Below are positions 50,801 to 58,586 of a stretch of 64,000 bases of DNA, one piece after another. Origin of the DNA: an uncultured Carboxylicivirga sp. (GTDB taxonomy: Bacteria > Bacteroidota > Bacteroidia > Bacteroidales > Marinilabiliaceae); NCBI GenBank assembly GCA_947491945.1, contig CANLLN010000009.1, positions 91,683-155,682 on the forward strand. The letters run 5' to 3'. How positions within the stretch are numbered: position 1 is the first letter of the stretch; the number at the start of each line of letters is the position of its first letter. The notes under the pieces are model-generated. The model searched no databases. It had not been told where the DNA came from and worked only from the letters and a program-made list of their open reading frames with translations. Made by a program: the position numbers and the translations under genes.

Positions 50801-51790
50801 CATATTGGCATCACTCATGGATGTTTTCTGCGCATAGATGGGCATGTTATCCGGTCGCTTAGCAAAGGTGGCTGACAGGAAACAAACACCTTTAGTTTGA
50901 CGAAGTACACCCTGCATAAACTCCCCGGTATTAGAACTACCGGAAGCGTTGTGTGCTTCATCCATTATGATGATATTACCATTACTGCTTGCACTTAAAA
51001 ACAATTGCTTTGCAGGTTTCTTTGGTTGATTAAATTGAGAATAAGTAGCACAAACAAAATTATAGTTGCCCGGCACTTGTTGGCTTTTGATAATACGCTC
51101 CTGAGTTGGTTTTTCAGGAGCCGTATAAACAATCTCACCGCTTTTATCCTTTATATGGGTTTTGCTCTCCTTGGTGTTGACGATAAACGGTACAAGTGCG
51201 GAGCTTCCAATATCTGATAAATCACGATACAAGTCGGTAAACAGGTTTGGCTTTTCAGACAGGAATACTGGTTGCATCCCTTGTTTTACTCCATATCGGA
51301 TTAGAGCTGCTGCGGTTCGTCCTTTTCCTATTCCGGTCTGGTCACCAACAATGATTCCCTGACCACGTTTTTCAATGTTGTAAATAGCCAATGATACCGC
51401 ATCCACCTGTTCAGCTGAAAGTGCTTTTACCAATTCATCGTTTTGGTAATCGAGCTTTTCAGCTACATAGTCAAACAAGGGCATTCCAATACTTTTTTTC
51501 ACTTTACGAATAGCGATGTGCATTTCATGCCCCATAGAATCCGGAACGGTTGTATCAAGAATAAATCCTTTCTCGGCTGCCGGGATGTATGCCATACCCA
51601 AACCTTTTGTACCCAACATTCCTTGCAGGTACTCGTGTTCGTTTTGAGCCAGTTTTTGAATACGGATAAAACACTTGTTATCCTTGGTAGAAAAGCCCAA
51701 TTCAATTAACCGGGAGACAATATGTTCCTGTGGTTTGCGACTGAACTTTACTGTTATGCTGTTTTTCTGGAATTTAATTTCGGACTTCAT
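47864..51790 (-). CDS. Strawberry-notch-type superfamily 2 helicase
   Basis: A 1308-residue helicase. Walker A is near residues 148-157 (VGDQTGIGKG), the strawberry-notch-like Q-T-G-x-G-K-G variant; motif II is IIMDEAHNASGSSNTG (about 273-288) and motif III CFLSATFAKRPDN. The second RecA lobe has CLLINQSGSTGASAHA and motif VI QKRGRINRTGQ. A long C-terminal region (about 780-1308) has no clear domain. Such helicases occur in phages and plasmids of Bacteroidota, often beside or fused to methylases, and probably remodel DNA during replication. The C-terminus VKLRAKAILIKQKQ is nearly repeated at the end of the methylase gene, which it overlaps by 17 bases. Confidence 0.88.
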   Translation of the reverse strand: MKSEIKFQKNSITVKFSRKPQEHIVSRLIELGFSTKDNKCFIRIQKLAQNEHEYLQGMLGTKGLGMAYIPAAEKGFILDTTVPDSMGHEMHIAIRKVKKSIGMPLFDYVAEKLDYQNDELVKALSAEQVDAVSLAIYNIEKRGQGIIVGDQTGIGKGRTAAALIRYGVKQGMQPVFLSEKPNLFTDLYRDLSDIGSSALVPFIVNTKESKTHIKDKSGEIVYTAPEKPTQERIIKSQQVPGNYNFVCATYSQFNQPKKPAKQLFLSASSNGNIIIMDEAHNASGSSNTGEFMQGVLRQTKGVCFLSATFAKRPDNMPIYAQKTSMSDANMSKEDLVEAISKGGVALQEILAAQLVSEGQMIRRERSFEGVEVNYIELKEKAKEQADIADKITAIIRDIIGFQEKYINKQVEQLDKVAAAESKEVETRKGTEKAGVDNIPYFSKVFNVINQLLFSINASDVAEHAIQRLKDGKKPIIAFASTMGSFLEGMAKPDDVINADFSTVLEKGLDSVLRYTEKDIDGQSEGKAFNIADLSEEAQFAYRDIIRRIEKASTGITISPLDLIIQKIKEAGYTVGEVTGRKLCVQYNSTNAKNTTALVMSRKKENTADLFRRFNDNEIDCLLINQSGSTGASAHAIVTDKVPAEQVKQRVMVILQPELNINTEIQKRGRINRTGQIMKPIYDYIISSIPAQKRFMMMLKKKLKSLDANTTSNQKSSKSQLESDDFLNKYGDKVVRQYMLENPELNKALDNPLKFEGKESDETPSEGDASKVTGRVAVLSVKEQEKFYNEVIERYNDYVEYLKQADEYDLEVVILNLKAETLDKRVVIAGKGGRSVFGNDTFLEKCECNVLKKPYGKPELEKLIKKHLTGKHPDSISEDIIAAHEKHVQSKLIEDLKEIETKYKELTADIPNEKAFQKIPVFDKAAQNEYMTERTEELEDAKQEKITQVKMQSQNRKNYLNAFFKFFKIGHGYFYPALSFDSESSDNSYCIFLGFDINPKRNNPYAPSAVKLRFAISDSRKYIVLPASGDTAKEIERIQARSFQLSTPQKESLIGKWDEAIKNFTQDRQVRYIVTGNILQGSADFSGKLVSYTTKGRGIQKGILMSEAWSPDEAEKNSSSYVVAPIAKLQKHIMSLRSGATISTENKISIVRHYDDTFKVIMPKTKSHIPIYTDKEVVKLLENSRDGFEMVSGNMKASVSEKKMPKLLNLLGERFSLSVKVPRNYFEEYLEKGSKRNDNTDSLTKEAMEMFEQDKKQFPQRLAKQKKATTKTKTISIDQGKKLKLVKLRAKAILIKQKQLKAVAGLPTE

Positions 51791-52805
51791 ATTGCTTTTG
51801 TTTTAGAAGGATGGCTTTAGCTCTCAACTTCACTAAGCTCAAATGTTTATTATTCGTATTATTTTTGGGATTCTCCAACCACACTCTGTCCCAGAGTTCT
51901 TCATGGCTATTGACCATTGTGCTGTGGAGTTTATTCTTTAGTGGAGCTGCACCTTCGGGTTTGAATTTTGCACCATCAATCAGTATCAACCGGGTGTTGA
52001 ATGATGTACCTTGTCGAGAATAAAGCTTCTTTCCATTGATGGGAATTATATCTTCCACATTGTAAAAATGATACAGGTAGTTTAAGAAGATTCTGTTTTG
52101 TCCGGCTGATACCCGACCATGCTTATCCCATGAAGTATGACCACCAATGATAATGGCTGCCTTTCCATCATCCTTCATGCAACGCAAGGCATTTAAAGCC
52201 ATTGCATGTTCCAATCGCTTGATTTTAAACTTTCCAAATAGTTCAGGTTGAGAAAGTGAACCGAAAGGAGGATTTGTTATTACACCATCAAATTTTCTAT
52301 CGTAAGCAAAAGGTGGTTTTACCGCATTCCAACTACTTACTTTTGCAAAGGGTTGTTCTTTTAGATTGCTCAACCTGACATCATCCAATTCGTTGACGTA
52401 GGTTTGATGATAGGGCAAAGCGATGGTCAATAACCCATTACCTGCCGATGGCTCTAAATACAATGAATCATCATTGGTATTTCTTACATAACTCGATGCC
52501 AAAAACGAAATGGGTGCAGGAGTTGAATACTGCTGCATCAATACGCTCATGCTTGTGCGCATTGACAGGTTAACCTGAGACTGGTAAAGGGCTACAATAT
52601 CAAGGTATTTCTCATAAGTGGTCAGCGAATTGTCGTGCGCTATCTCTCGTGCATTCAGGACTATTGCCAGTTCGGTGTATTCTTTTACCAAATTTTTATT
52701 GGTTATGCCGAAGCCTTTGGCAATACTTTCAATATTGGTTTTAGAGTGCTTACGACCATTAAGCAAATCCTCACGAATCCTTGATATGTAGCCTTTCTTA
52801 TCCAT
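51774..52805 (-). CDS. N6-adenine DNA methylase-like protein
   Basis: A 343-residue class I SAM-dependent methyltransferase: motif I LEPSAGNG (residues 117-124), acidic motif II strand (TYVNELDDVR) and motif IV N-P-P-F (178-181), the signature of N6-adenine methylases. The order I-then-IV is the gamma-like arrangement. No target-recognition domain or partner endonuclease is visible, so an orphan methylase masking the element's DNA is likely. It overlaps the helicase gene by 17 bases and shares a C-terminal peptide (LVKLRAKAILLKQKQ) with it, suggesting a common partner. Confidence 0.85.
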   Translation of the reverse strand: MDKKGYISRIREDLLNGRKHSKTNIESIAKGFGITNKNLVKEYTELAIVLNAREIAHDNSLTTYEKYLDIVALYQSQVNLSMRTSMSVLMQQYSTPAPISFLASSYVRNTNDDSLYLEPSAGNGLLTIALPYHQTYVNELDDVRLSNLKEQPFAKVSSWNAVKPPFAYDRKFDGVITNPPFGSLSQPELFGKFKIKRLEHAMALNALRCMKDDGKAAIIIGGHTSWDKHGRVSAGQNRIFLNYLYHFYNVEDIIPINGKKLYSRQGTSFNTRLILIDGAKFKPEGAAPLKNKLHSTMVNSHEELWDRVWLENPKNNTNNKHLSLVKLRAKAILLKQKQYEVRN

Positions 52806-52812
52806 TATTTTT

Positions 52813-53313
52813 TTACATGATTGAATGAGCTAAATAGAAAAGACCAATAAATATCTCTGCCGATAAAGTGAGTTCTAAGCACCAAATACGCTTATCCGCA
52901 AAGGCACTCGCAAAAAGGGCAGATATGCCAATTAGGATTGTATAATTGATATACCCGAAGCTGAAATGATAGCTTAATCCAAGAAGCGTAAAACCGCCAA
53001 TGGCAAAGAAATAGTGTGCTATTCGGATTATCAGGTTTCGCTTGAAATCTGAAAATACACCAACCATAAATATTCCAGAACCTCCGGCAATAACCACCCA
53101 ATCAGGGTTTCCTTTGATGAAGATTCCGGTTATAATAATTGCTAAACCACAAATCCACATCACTATTTCGAATACAAGCTTGTAAGGCTTTTGCAAAAAG
53201 TAATTGCTATCAGAAATAGACTTCCGGATTCCATGAACTGCAATTATTGAAGTGAGATATACCACTAATGAAATAAAAGCCGTGAATAAACTTCCTAATA
53301 CTAATGCTTTCAT
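52813..53313 (-). CDS. Polytopic membrane protein
   Basis: A 166-residue, very hydrophobic protein with five to six membrane segments (about 3-25, 47-67, 73-86, 95-112, 120-138, 145-163). No family recognised. It begins 2 bases before the fibre gene ends downstream-wise (3-base gap) and sits between the fibre and the methylase in one operon. A role in the particle membrane, in superinfection exclusion or in host membrane change is possible; none can be chosen from sequence. Confidence 0.6.
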   Translation of the reverse strand: MKALVLGSLFTAFISLVVYLTSIIAVHGIRKSISDSNYFLQKPYKLVFEIVMWICGLAIIITGIFIKGNPDWVVIAGGSGIFMVGVFSDFKRNLIIRIAHYFFAIGGFTLLGLSYHFSFGYINYTILIGISALFASAFADKRIWCLELTLSAEIFIGLFYLAHSIM

Positions 53314-53315
53314 AA

Positions 53316-55817
53316 TTATTGGAGTGTAATGGTTTTATCAGTTTCATCTGTAAATCTCAACTTCAGGTTATTCCCGGCCACATCAACCGAAAGACTTTCC
53401 ACATCTGCATCCACAAAGTTTTTCATGAAGTTGATTTGGAAGTTCAGTATCTCAGCCAGCTTTGCTTCCCAGTTCTCACCAGAGAAGATTCCGGAATCAG
53501 CATATACCTGTAAGAACTTTTTAAGGAAGTCCGGTATGTTTTGCAGGTTTGTATCCCAATCAGCTCCAACTGTGGCGTTTTCTTCTACACCTGCCAGTTT
53601 ATCTTCATCAACCTGCGGATAGCTACGTTTTTGTGTATTCGCTTCAATGGCTGCTGTCTGTTCAGGTGAAATGGTTACAGGTTTATTTTGCACATTTGTT
53701 TCCCAGTCAGCTCCGACAGTTGCATTTTCCTCAATCCCTGCCAACTTATCGGCATCGACTTGTGGATAGCTTACTTTTTGCGTATTGGCTTCAATAGCTG
53801 CCGATTGCTCCGGCGTAATGGTTACAGGTTTGTTCTGTACATTCGTTTCCCAATCTGCACCAACCGTTGCATTTTCTTCAATTCCGGCAAGCTTATCAGC
53901 ATCTACTTGTGGATAGCTGTTCTTTTGGCTATTGGTTTCGATGGCTGCTGCCTGTTCCGGAGAAATGGTAACAGGTTTATTTTGCACGTTGGTTTCCCAA
54001 TCTGCGCCAATAGTCGCGTTTTCTTCAATCCCTGCCAACTTATCGGCATCCACCTGTGGGTAGCTTACTTTTTGAGTATTGACTTCGATAGCTGCTGCTT
54101 GCTCCGGTGAAATCGTTACTGGTTTGTTCTGAACATTCGTTTCCCAATTCGCTCCAACTGTGGCGTTGTCCTCAATACCTGCAAGCTTATCTTCATCTAC
54201 TTGTGGATAACTACGCTTTTGAGTGTTGGCTTCAATAGCTTCGGCTTGTTCAGGAGAAATGGTTACAGGTTTGTTCTGTACATTCGTTTCCCAGTCTGCG
54301 CCAACCGTGGCATTTTCTTCTATACCTGCTAACTTATCGGCATCCGCTTGTGGGTAGCTTACTTTTTGGGTATTGGCTTCGATAGCTGCTGCCTGTTCAG
54401 GAGATATTGTAACAGGCTTGTTCTGTAAATTTGTTTCCCAATCTGCGCCAACAGTAGCATTTTCTTCAATTCCGGCAAGCTTATCTTCATCTGTTTGTGG
54501 ATAGCTACGCTTATTGTTGTTGGCTTCAATATCGGCTGCTTGCTGTGGAGAAATGGTTACAGGTTTATTCTGCACATTCGTTTCCCAATCAGCGCCAACA
54601 GTAGCATTCTCTTCAATACTTGCCAGTTTATCTTCATCGCTTTGTGGATAGCTTCGCTTTTGAGTGTTAGCTTCAATAGCTGCCGATTGCTCCGGGGTAA
54701 TGGTAACAGGCCTGTTCTGTACATTTGATTCCCAGTCTGCTCCGGCTGTGGCATTTTCCTCAATCCCTGCCAACTTCTCTGCATCTTCCTGTGGATAGGA
54801 GTTCTTGCGGTTATTGACTTCAATAGCGGTTACTTGTTCCTGAGTAATAGTAGTTGGTTTGTTCTTCAACTGCTCAAAATCGCTTGTCAGGTTCATATCA
54901 TTTTCCAACTGCGAAAACTTGGTTGGAACGGCTATGTCGATGTTTCCATCAGGACGAGTAACGAAACCTCCATGAATCTCTACGCCACCATTGGGCATAT
55001 ACACCGGGCTTTTCTCTGAGATAAGTAAGTCCTCTACATTTCCGGCAATAATCATCCCACCACTTAATGAACTTACAATGGTCTTGGGTCTGAAATCCGG
55101 TGCGGATTTACTTCTGGCAATATTCACAAACGAACCCACCGATGCTTTATCCAGAATGGAATCTTCCACATCTCGGTTCATTTTGAAATAAGTATCAGAA
55201 AATACAATCTTGTTATATCCCCGGTCAAACACACATGACTGGTTTACCTTGGCATCAAAGCAACAATCATCAATATTGGTGGTGCTGTTCAGGTAAGCAA
55301 TTGCACCATTTGAAGCATCAGCATATTCAAATCGAATATCTGAAAAGTTCACGGCACTATTGTAAATCTCAATAGCCCTGTCACTTTGAAAAATGACTGG
55401 TTTCACATACGTCCCCAATAAACCATCAACCTTATTACTAAGTGACTTAATGTTGATTTGGTAGGAGAAATCACGAAGTACCAAGAATGTTCCCAAGTCG
55501 TTGATGAAAATACCATCTTCAAACATGATGTCGATACTGGCTTTTTCATTGGTATGGTATTTCAATGCTTTTGGAAGTGTATCGAATAAGCGTTGCAGCT
55601 TTGAGAAAGGCGTACCTGAAGGAATGATAATTGCTTTTTCGTCAAGGTCGTATTCAAACCCGGTAATCTCTTGGTCTTTACTCATATCAAACACACCCTG
55701 AAATACTTTGTATTGTCCGTGTTCCATTCCCAAATAAGCGTAATGACCATCAGAAGCCCATTCGCCTTTTTTCAATAACGGTGGGGTTGTTCCCCTAAAC
55801 ATTTTGATTGTTCCCAT
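53316..55817 (-). CDS. Tail-fibre-like adhesin with nine 49-residue repeats
   Basis: An 833-residue protein. The N-terminus (MGTIKMFRGTTPPLLKKGEW) is typical of phage fibre or baseplate-attachment starts; residues 90-300 look like a beta-helix or beta-rich shaft; residues 320-760 are nine tandem 49-residue units with KLAGIEENATVGADWETN and NKPVTISPEQAAAIEANT, known in phage fibre shafts; the C-terminal ~70 residues (MKNFVDADVESLSVDVAG ... LRFTDETDKTITLQ) may be the trimerising tip. It would bind the host surface. No signal peptide, consistent with a particle protein rather than a secreted adhesin. No tail assembly genes surround it. Confidence 0.78.
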   Translation of the reverse strand: MGTIKMFRGTTPPLLKKGEWASDGHYAYLGMEHGQYKVFQGVFDMSKDQEITGFEYDLDEKAIIIPSGTPFSKLQRLFDTLPKALKYHTNEKASIDIMFEDGIFINDLGTFLVLRDFSYQINIKSLSNKVDGLLGTYVKPVIFQSDRAIEIYNSAVNFSDIRFEYADASNGAIAYLNSTTNIDDCCFDAKVNQSCVFDRGYNKIVFSDTYFKMNRDVEDSILDKASVGSFVNIARSKSAPDFRPKTIVSSLSGGMIIAGNVEDLLISEKSPVYMPNGGVEIHGGFVTRPDGNIDIAVPTKFSQLENDMNLTSDFEQLKNKPTTITQEQVTAIEVNNRKNSYPQEDAEKLAGIEENATAGADWESNVQNRPVTITPEQSAAIEANTQKRSYPQSDEDKLASIEENATVGADWETNVQNKPVTISPQQAADIEANNNKRSYPQTDEDKLAGIEENATVGADWETNLQNKPVTISPEQAAAIEANTQKVSYPQADADKLAGIEENATVGADWETNVQNKPVTISPEQAEAIEANTQKRSYPQVDEDKLAGIEDNATVGANWETNVQNKPVTISPEQAAAIEVNTQKVSYPQVDADKLAGIEENATIGADWETNVQNKPVTISPEQAAAIETNSQKNSYPQVDADKLAGIEENATVGADWETNVQNKPVTITPEQSAAIEANTQKVSYPQVDADKLAGIEENATVGADWETNVQNKPVTISPEQTAAIEANTQKRSYPQVDEDKLAGVEENATVGADWDTNLQNIPDFLKKFLQVYADSGIFSGENWEAKLAEILNFQINFMKNFVDADVESLSVDVAGNNLKLRFTDETDKTITLQ
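53540..54865 (-). repeat. Nine tandem 147-bp units inside the fibre gene
   Basis: The unit encodes SYPQ-D-KLAGIEENATVGADWETN-NKPVTISPEQAAAIEANTQK. Equivalent positions in the first (54790) and last (53614) unit are 1176 bases apart, exactly eight periods of 147, so there is no length variation. Units differ mostly at synonymous sites, showing they are old and protein-level constrained rather than newly amplified. Confidence 0.92.
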
Positions 55818-55837
55818 ATGTGAAGTCTTTTAAATTT

Positions 55838-56461
55838 CTATATCATTGAATAAGCCCTGTCAAACAGTTGATTGCTGACGTAATTACCACCATTTTCAAC
55901 CCTAGCGATGGATAGCACTAAAAGGCGAAGCGTATTCTTTGTTGGCAATAGCTTTGCAGTTTTGCTTACCTTTAAATCCTTGCAAACTGTGTTGATATAA
56001 GCTGTGGTATTGTTCTCGAATTTGGGTGCGTACTCCTCGATAAGAGCCGGAACCGTATTCTTGCCCTTTTCAATATCATGCTTGAGGTCTTTAATCATAG
56101 CACGAACACCATAAACCGGAGCAATAAACATTTCAAATCGTCTGTCTTTATTCTGCTCTTTAGGCAGTTTGCCGTTCCACTTGATTTTGGTGTAAATCAG
56201 GTTACCCGGATTATTATTGCGGATTCCCCTTGGAGCATTGGACAGGTATGTGTTTCCACCATTCCAGTTTTGAAAGTTCGATGGCAACGTATTATTGTTT
56301 GTACTCAGAATATTCGCCGGACGTGTATCGGAACCACTTGGGGGCAATAGTCCACGCTTACGCCTGTTTCTTATACGAACCAGTAAAACGGTTGTCACTA
56401 TTGCCCCGGTGGTTAACACCCCTCCCGAAATAAATAATATCTTCTTTTGCTTCTTATCCAT
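55838..56461 (-). CDS. Membrane-anchored particle lysin
   Basis: A 207-residue protein: basic N-terminus, one membrane span (about 7-29, ILFISGGVLTTGAIVTTVLLV), a Ser/Asn/Pro linker and a lysozyme-like domain from about residue 78 with RGIRNNNPGNLIY, a signature of phage structural-lysin domains, followed by YGVRAMIKDLKHDIEKG. ATG 56461 is used; an upstream ATG adds 11 residues. Distinct from the GH108 endolysin, so it probably acts at entry. Membrane-anchored muralytic proteins are known in internal-membrane viruses such as PRD1; here that is analogy. Confidence 0.7.
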   Translation of the reverse strand: MDKKQKKILFISGGVLTTGAIVTTVLLVRIRNRRKRGLLPPSGSDTRPANILSTNNNTLPSNFQNWNGGNTYLSNAPRGIRNNNPGNLIYTKIKWNGKLPKEQNKDRRFEMFIAPVYGVRAMIKDLKHDIEKGKNTVPALIEEYAPKFENNTTAYINTVCKDLKVSKTAKLLPTKNTLRLLVLSIARVENGGNYVSNQLFDRAYSMI

Positions 56462-56475
56462 AGTTGTATTGGTGT

Positions 56476-56946
56476 TTAAAGAGGAATGCCCCAACTATCG
56501 AATTTGGGCTTGATTTTACCAATCTCTTTATCGTCTAACTCAAAGCGTAGCCAACCAATCAGGTTATAGTTTTGGCCAAGAAAGGCTGCACGAGTACCCC
56601 AGAGGTACATCTTCATACCAAAGGCTTTTATCACCAGTAGCATGTCATCCTTGGTCTGGATTTTATCAATAGTGCTGTAAATGGTCTTTTCATCCGTACC
56701 AAAATCAAGCATTGCACCATAGAGTGTATTGGCAAACAGAGCTGCATCGGAAGGTGTGATGGTCAGGTTCTCCTTTTGGAGTACCATATCCTTTAATGAT
56801 GGCGCAACCGTTGATGATGTTCCATCCGGATTACGTTTAAACATCTTGCGAATGGCATAAACCCCCACACCGATAGCCAGTACCGGAACACCAATTCGTA
56901 TTCCGGTACTGATTAATGCTGCTTTATTTGCTGTACTTAAATCCAT
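56476..56946 (-). CDS. Single-span membrane protein of the particle cluster
   Basis: A 156-residue protein with one N-terminal membrane segment (about 9-27, ALISTGIRIGVPVLAIGVGVY), a basic stop-transfer (IRKMFKRN) and a helical soluble domain (about 50-130) of unknown function. Its start codon overlaps the stop of the 58-residue gene upstream by one base (TAATG). No family recognised. Confidence 0.6.
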   Translation of the reverse strand: MDLSTANKAALISTGIRIGVPVLAIGVGVYAIRKMFKRNPDGTSSTVAPSLKDMVLQKENLTITPSDAALFANTLYGAMLDFGTDEKTIYSTIDKIQTKDDMLLVIKAFGMKMYLWGTRAAFLGQNYNLIGWLRFELDDKEIGKIKPKFDSWGIPL

Positions 56947-57122
56947 TAGATAAACCTTAGTGCCTTTTTAACTATGCTTGGATTCTTTGCAACCTTGGTC
57001 AGTAGCTTGATAATGTCTTCTTGCTCAACCTTGTTGACTGCATTTTGAATCAGGTTGCCTACTTCTTTTACTTTCTCAGGCTTTTCAGCCTCGATGGTGA
57101 TTCCTATTTTGAATTTTCTCAT
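56946..57122 (-). CDS. Small 58-residue helical protein
   Basis: A short open frame filling the gap between two element genes: ATG at 57122, TAA overlapping the next ATG by one base. The product begins MRKFKIGITIEAEKPEKVK and is Lys/Val/Ile-rich, with a strand followed by two amphipathic helices. The coupling of its stop codon to the next start is the main support. Function unknown. Confidence 0.65.
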   Translation of the reverse strand: MRKFKIGITIEAEKPEKVKEVGNLIQNAVNKVEQEDIIKLLTKVAKNPSIVKKALRFI

Positions 57123-57139
57123 AATCGTATGCTTTAATG

Positions 57140-58228
57140 TTATTTTTGTTCTATTTCGGTTGATTCCTCCTGAACTCCTTGCATGGATTGATTCAGGAAT
57201 AGGAGTGTTTTGTTGATGAGTTCAGCCCGGTCAAGGCATAATCCAACGATGTTGGCAATCTTGGCTACATCTTCCAGTTCCCATGTTGACAGGGCATCTG
57301 AAAGATTCTTAATGATGGTTGCCTTTTGCTTCTCTTCCGGTGTTTGTGGAGAGCCTACTTCGCTAATTTCAACATTGGTTTCCGGAATGGATTGTGTTTC
57401 TTCTGAATAGTCTTCTACCAGACCTAAAGCCCCTTTTAATTCTTCAGGAGACAACCCAAATAGTTCAGCCGTTTTAGGGCTGTTACTTAATATCTTAGTG
57501 CCAATACCGGATACAACACCAATGGCAACACGTTTCATTAGTTCGTTGGGTGCGTAACCTGCCAGTCGTTGTTCTAAATCTGATTTCTCACGTTTCAGTT
57601 CTTGGTTTTCATTGTTAAACTGGTCACGTTCTACACGAAGCTCGGTGTTTTCATTACTCAGCTTTTCATACTTCTCCTGAAGCATGTTGTAGCGTGTCTC
57701 AAACTTGAAGTCATCCAACTGCTTTTGGTAGCCTATTCGCTCTACTTCCTTGTTGTTGCCGGATAAGGCATTAAATAAGCCAAACAAACCTTCAATATCA
57801 TTTCTGGCATTTTCATCTTTTACCAGTCCCAATAACCCACCAAGTCCTATGCTTGGAGTACTGTTTTCCTCATTCATCTTCTTAACTTCTTCTTTGACCA
57901 GAATCTGAATGTCTGCTTTTTCGATGGGTGGTTTTGGTGGATTCATCAATCCACTCACGTTAACTGTGTAAGTGTTCAATCTACGAGCATTGGGGCTTTT
58001 ACCTCCAAATACATAAACTTTCAAAGTGCCATGTGCTTGCTTTGCTTTTTCAACGGCATTTTCAATATCCTGATTAAAGGATGAAGTGCCGGAAGTTCTT
58101 GATGTCAATGCCGTTTCATCAACTCCGGTTAAAAGGTAAATCTCGTAAGCGTAAGGGTACTTTTGTTGTTCCTCCGAACGCTTGATAAAATCGTATATGC
58201 TTTGTATTTGCTCTCTAAAGTCCAACAT
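57140..58228 (-). CDS. Coiled-coil protein of the particle cluster
   Basis: A 362-residue protein. The N-terminal ~100 residues form a small alpha/beta domain ending in VYVFGGKSPNARRLNTYTVNVSG; a Gly/Leu-rich stretch (SIGLGGLLGLV, DIEGLFGLFNALSG, residues 125-155) precedes a long coiled coil (about 165-215), a hydrophobic hinge (RVAIGVVSGIGTKIL) and an acidic helical C-terminus. No family recognised; a scaffold or minor structural role is possible. Confidence 0.55.
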   Translation of the reverse strand: MLDFREQIQSIYDFIKRSEEQQKYPYAYEIYLLTGVDETALTSRTSGTSSFNQDIENAVEKAKQAHGTLKVYVFGGKSPNARRLNTYTVNVSGLMNPPKPPIEKADIQILVKEEVKKMNEENSTPSIGLGGLLGLVKDENARNDIEGLFGLFNALSGNNKEVERIGYQKQLDDFKFETRYNMLQEKYEKLSNENTELRVERDQFNNENQELKREKSDLEQRLAGYAPNELMKRVAIGVVSGIGTKILSNSPKTAELFGLSPEELKGALGLVEDYSEETQSIPETNVEISEVGSPQTPEEKQKATIIKNLSDALSTWELEDVAKIANIVGLCLDRAELINKTLLFLNQSMQGVQEESTEIEQK

Positions 58229-58235
58229 ATCATTA

Positions 58236-58586
58236 TTAATTTCGGTGTGGGATAATCTTTACAAACTCCAAGCGATAAGGCTTAAAGCTTTCTGTATTGG
58301 TTTTTATGTCGATGTAATCGGTAAAAACCTGATAGCGGTATTCGTCCATGAACTCGTATTCTTCGGGTGTTGCGGTGAATACATTGTCGGAGCTTACCAG
58401 TTCCATTTCTACGATGCTTCCGGGCAATCCTTTGGTGTTCAGAATCCACATATCATTCTTTAAATCCAATGTCTGATTGGCTTCTGTCACACGAATGACC
58501 GTTGGTTTTAACTGGTAACTGTCAATGGTTCGCATTCCGGCAATACGGTCTTTAGCTATGGTATGTAATAACTCACTCGTGTTCAT
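58236..58586 (-). CDS. Beta-rich protein of the particle cluster
   Basis: A 116-residue soluble protein with alternating strands (QLKPTVIRVTEANQTLDL, DMWILNTKGLPGSIVEMELV, RYQVFTDYIDIKT, YRLEFVKIIPH) and no membrane span. ATG 58586 is preferred to a TTG two codons upstream. It overlaps the preceding gene by 14 bases. Size and strand pattern fit a single jelly-roll or similar minor capsid fold, but this is a visual judgement only. Confidence 0.5.
   Translation of the reverse strand: MNTSELLHTIAKDRIAGMRTIDSYQLKPTVIRVTEANQTLDLKNDMWILNTKGLPGSIVEMELVSSDNVFTATPEEYEFMDEYRYQVFTDYIDIKTNTESFKPYRLEFVKIIPHRN

Noticed and set aside
47864..52805. Helicase plus methylase as a DISARM, BREX or type I restriction system
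   Set aside because: The helicase has strawberry-notch-type motifs, no nuclease, PglZ, DrmB or specificity subunit is nearby, and the pair sits inside a virus-like gene run.
53540..54865. CRISPR-like periodic repeats
   Set aside because: The period is 147 bases, in frame, and fully explained by a protein repeat; no short repeats with unique spacers exist.
53316..55817. Evidence for a tailed phage
   Set aside because: The fibre repeat is shared by many particle types and no sheath, tube, tape-measure or baseplate gene was recognised near it.
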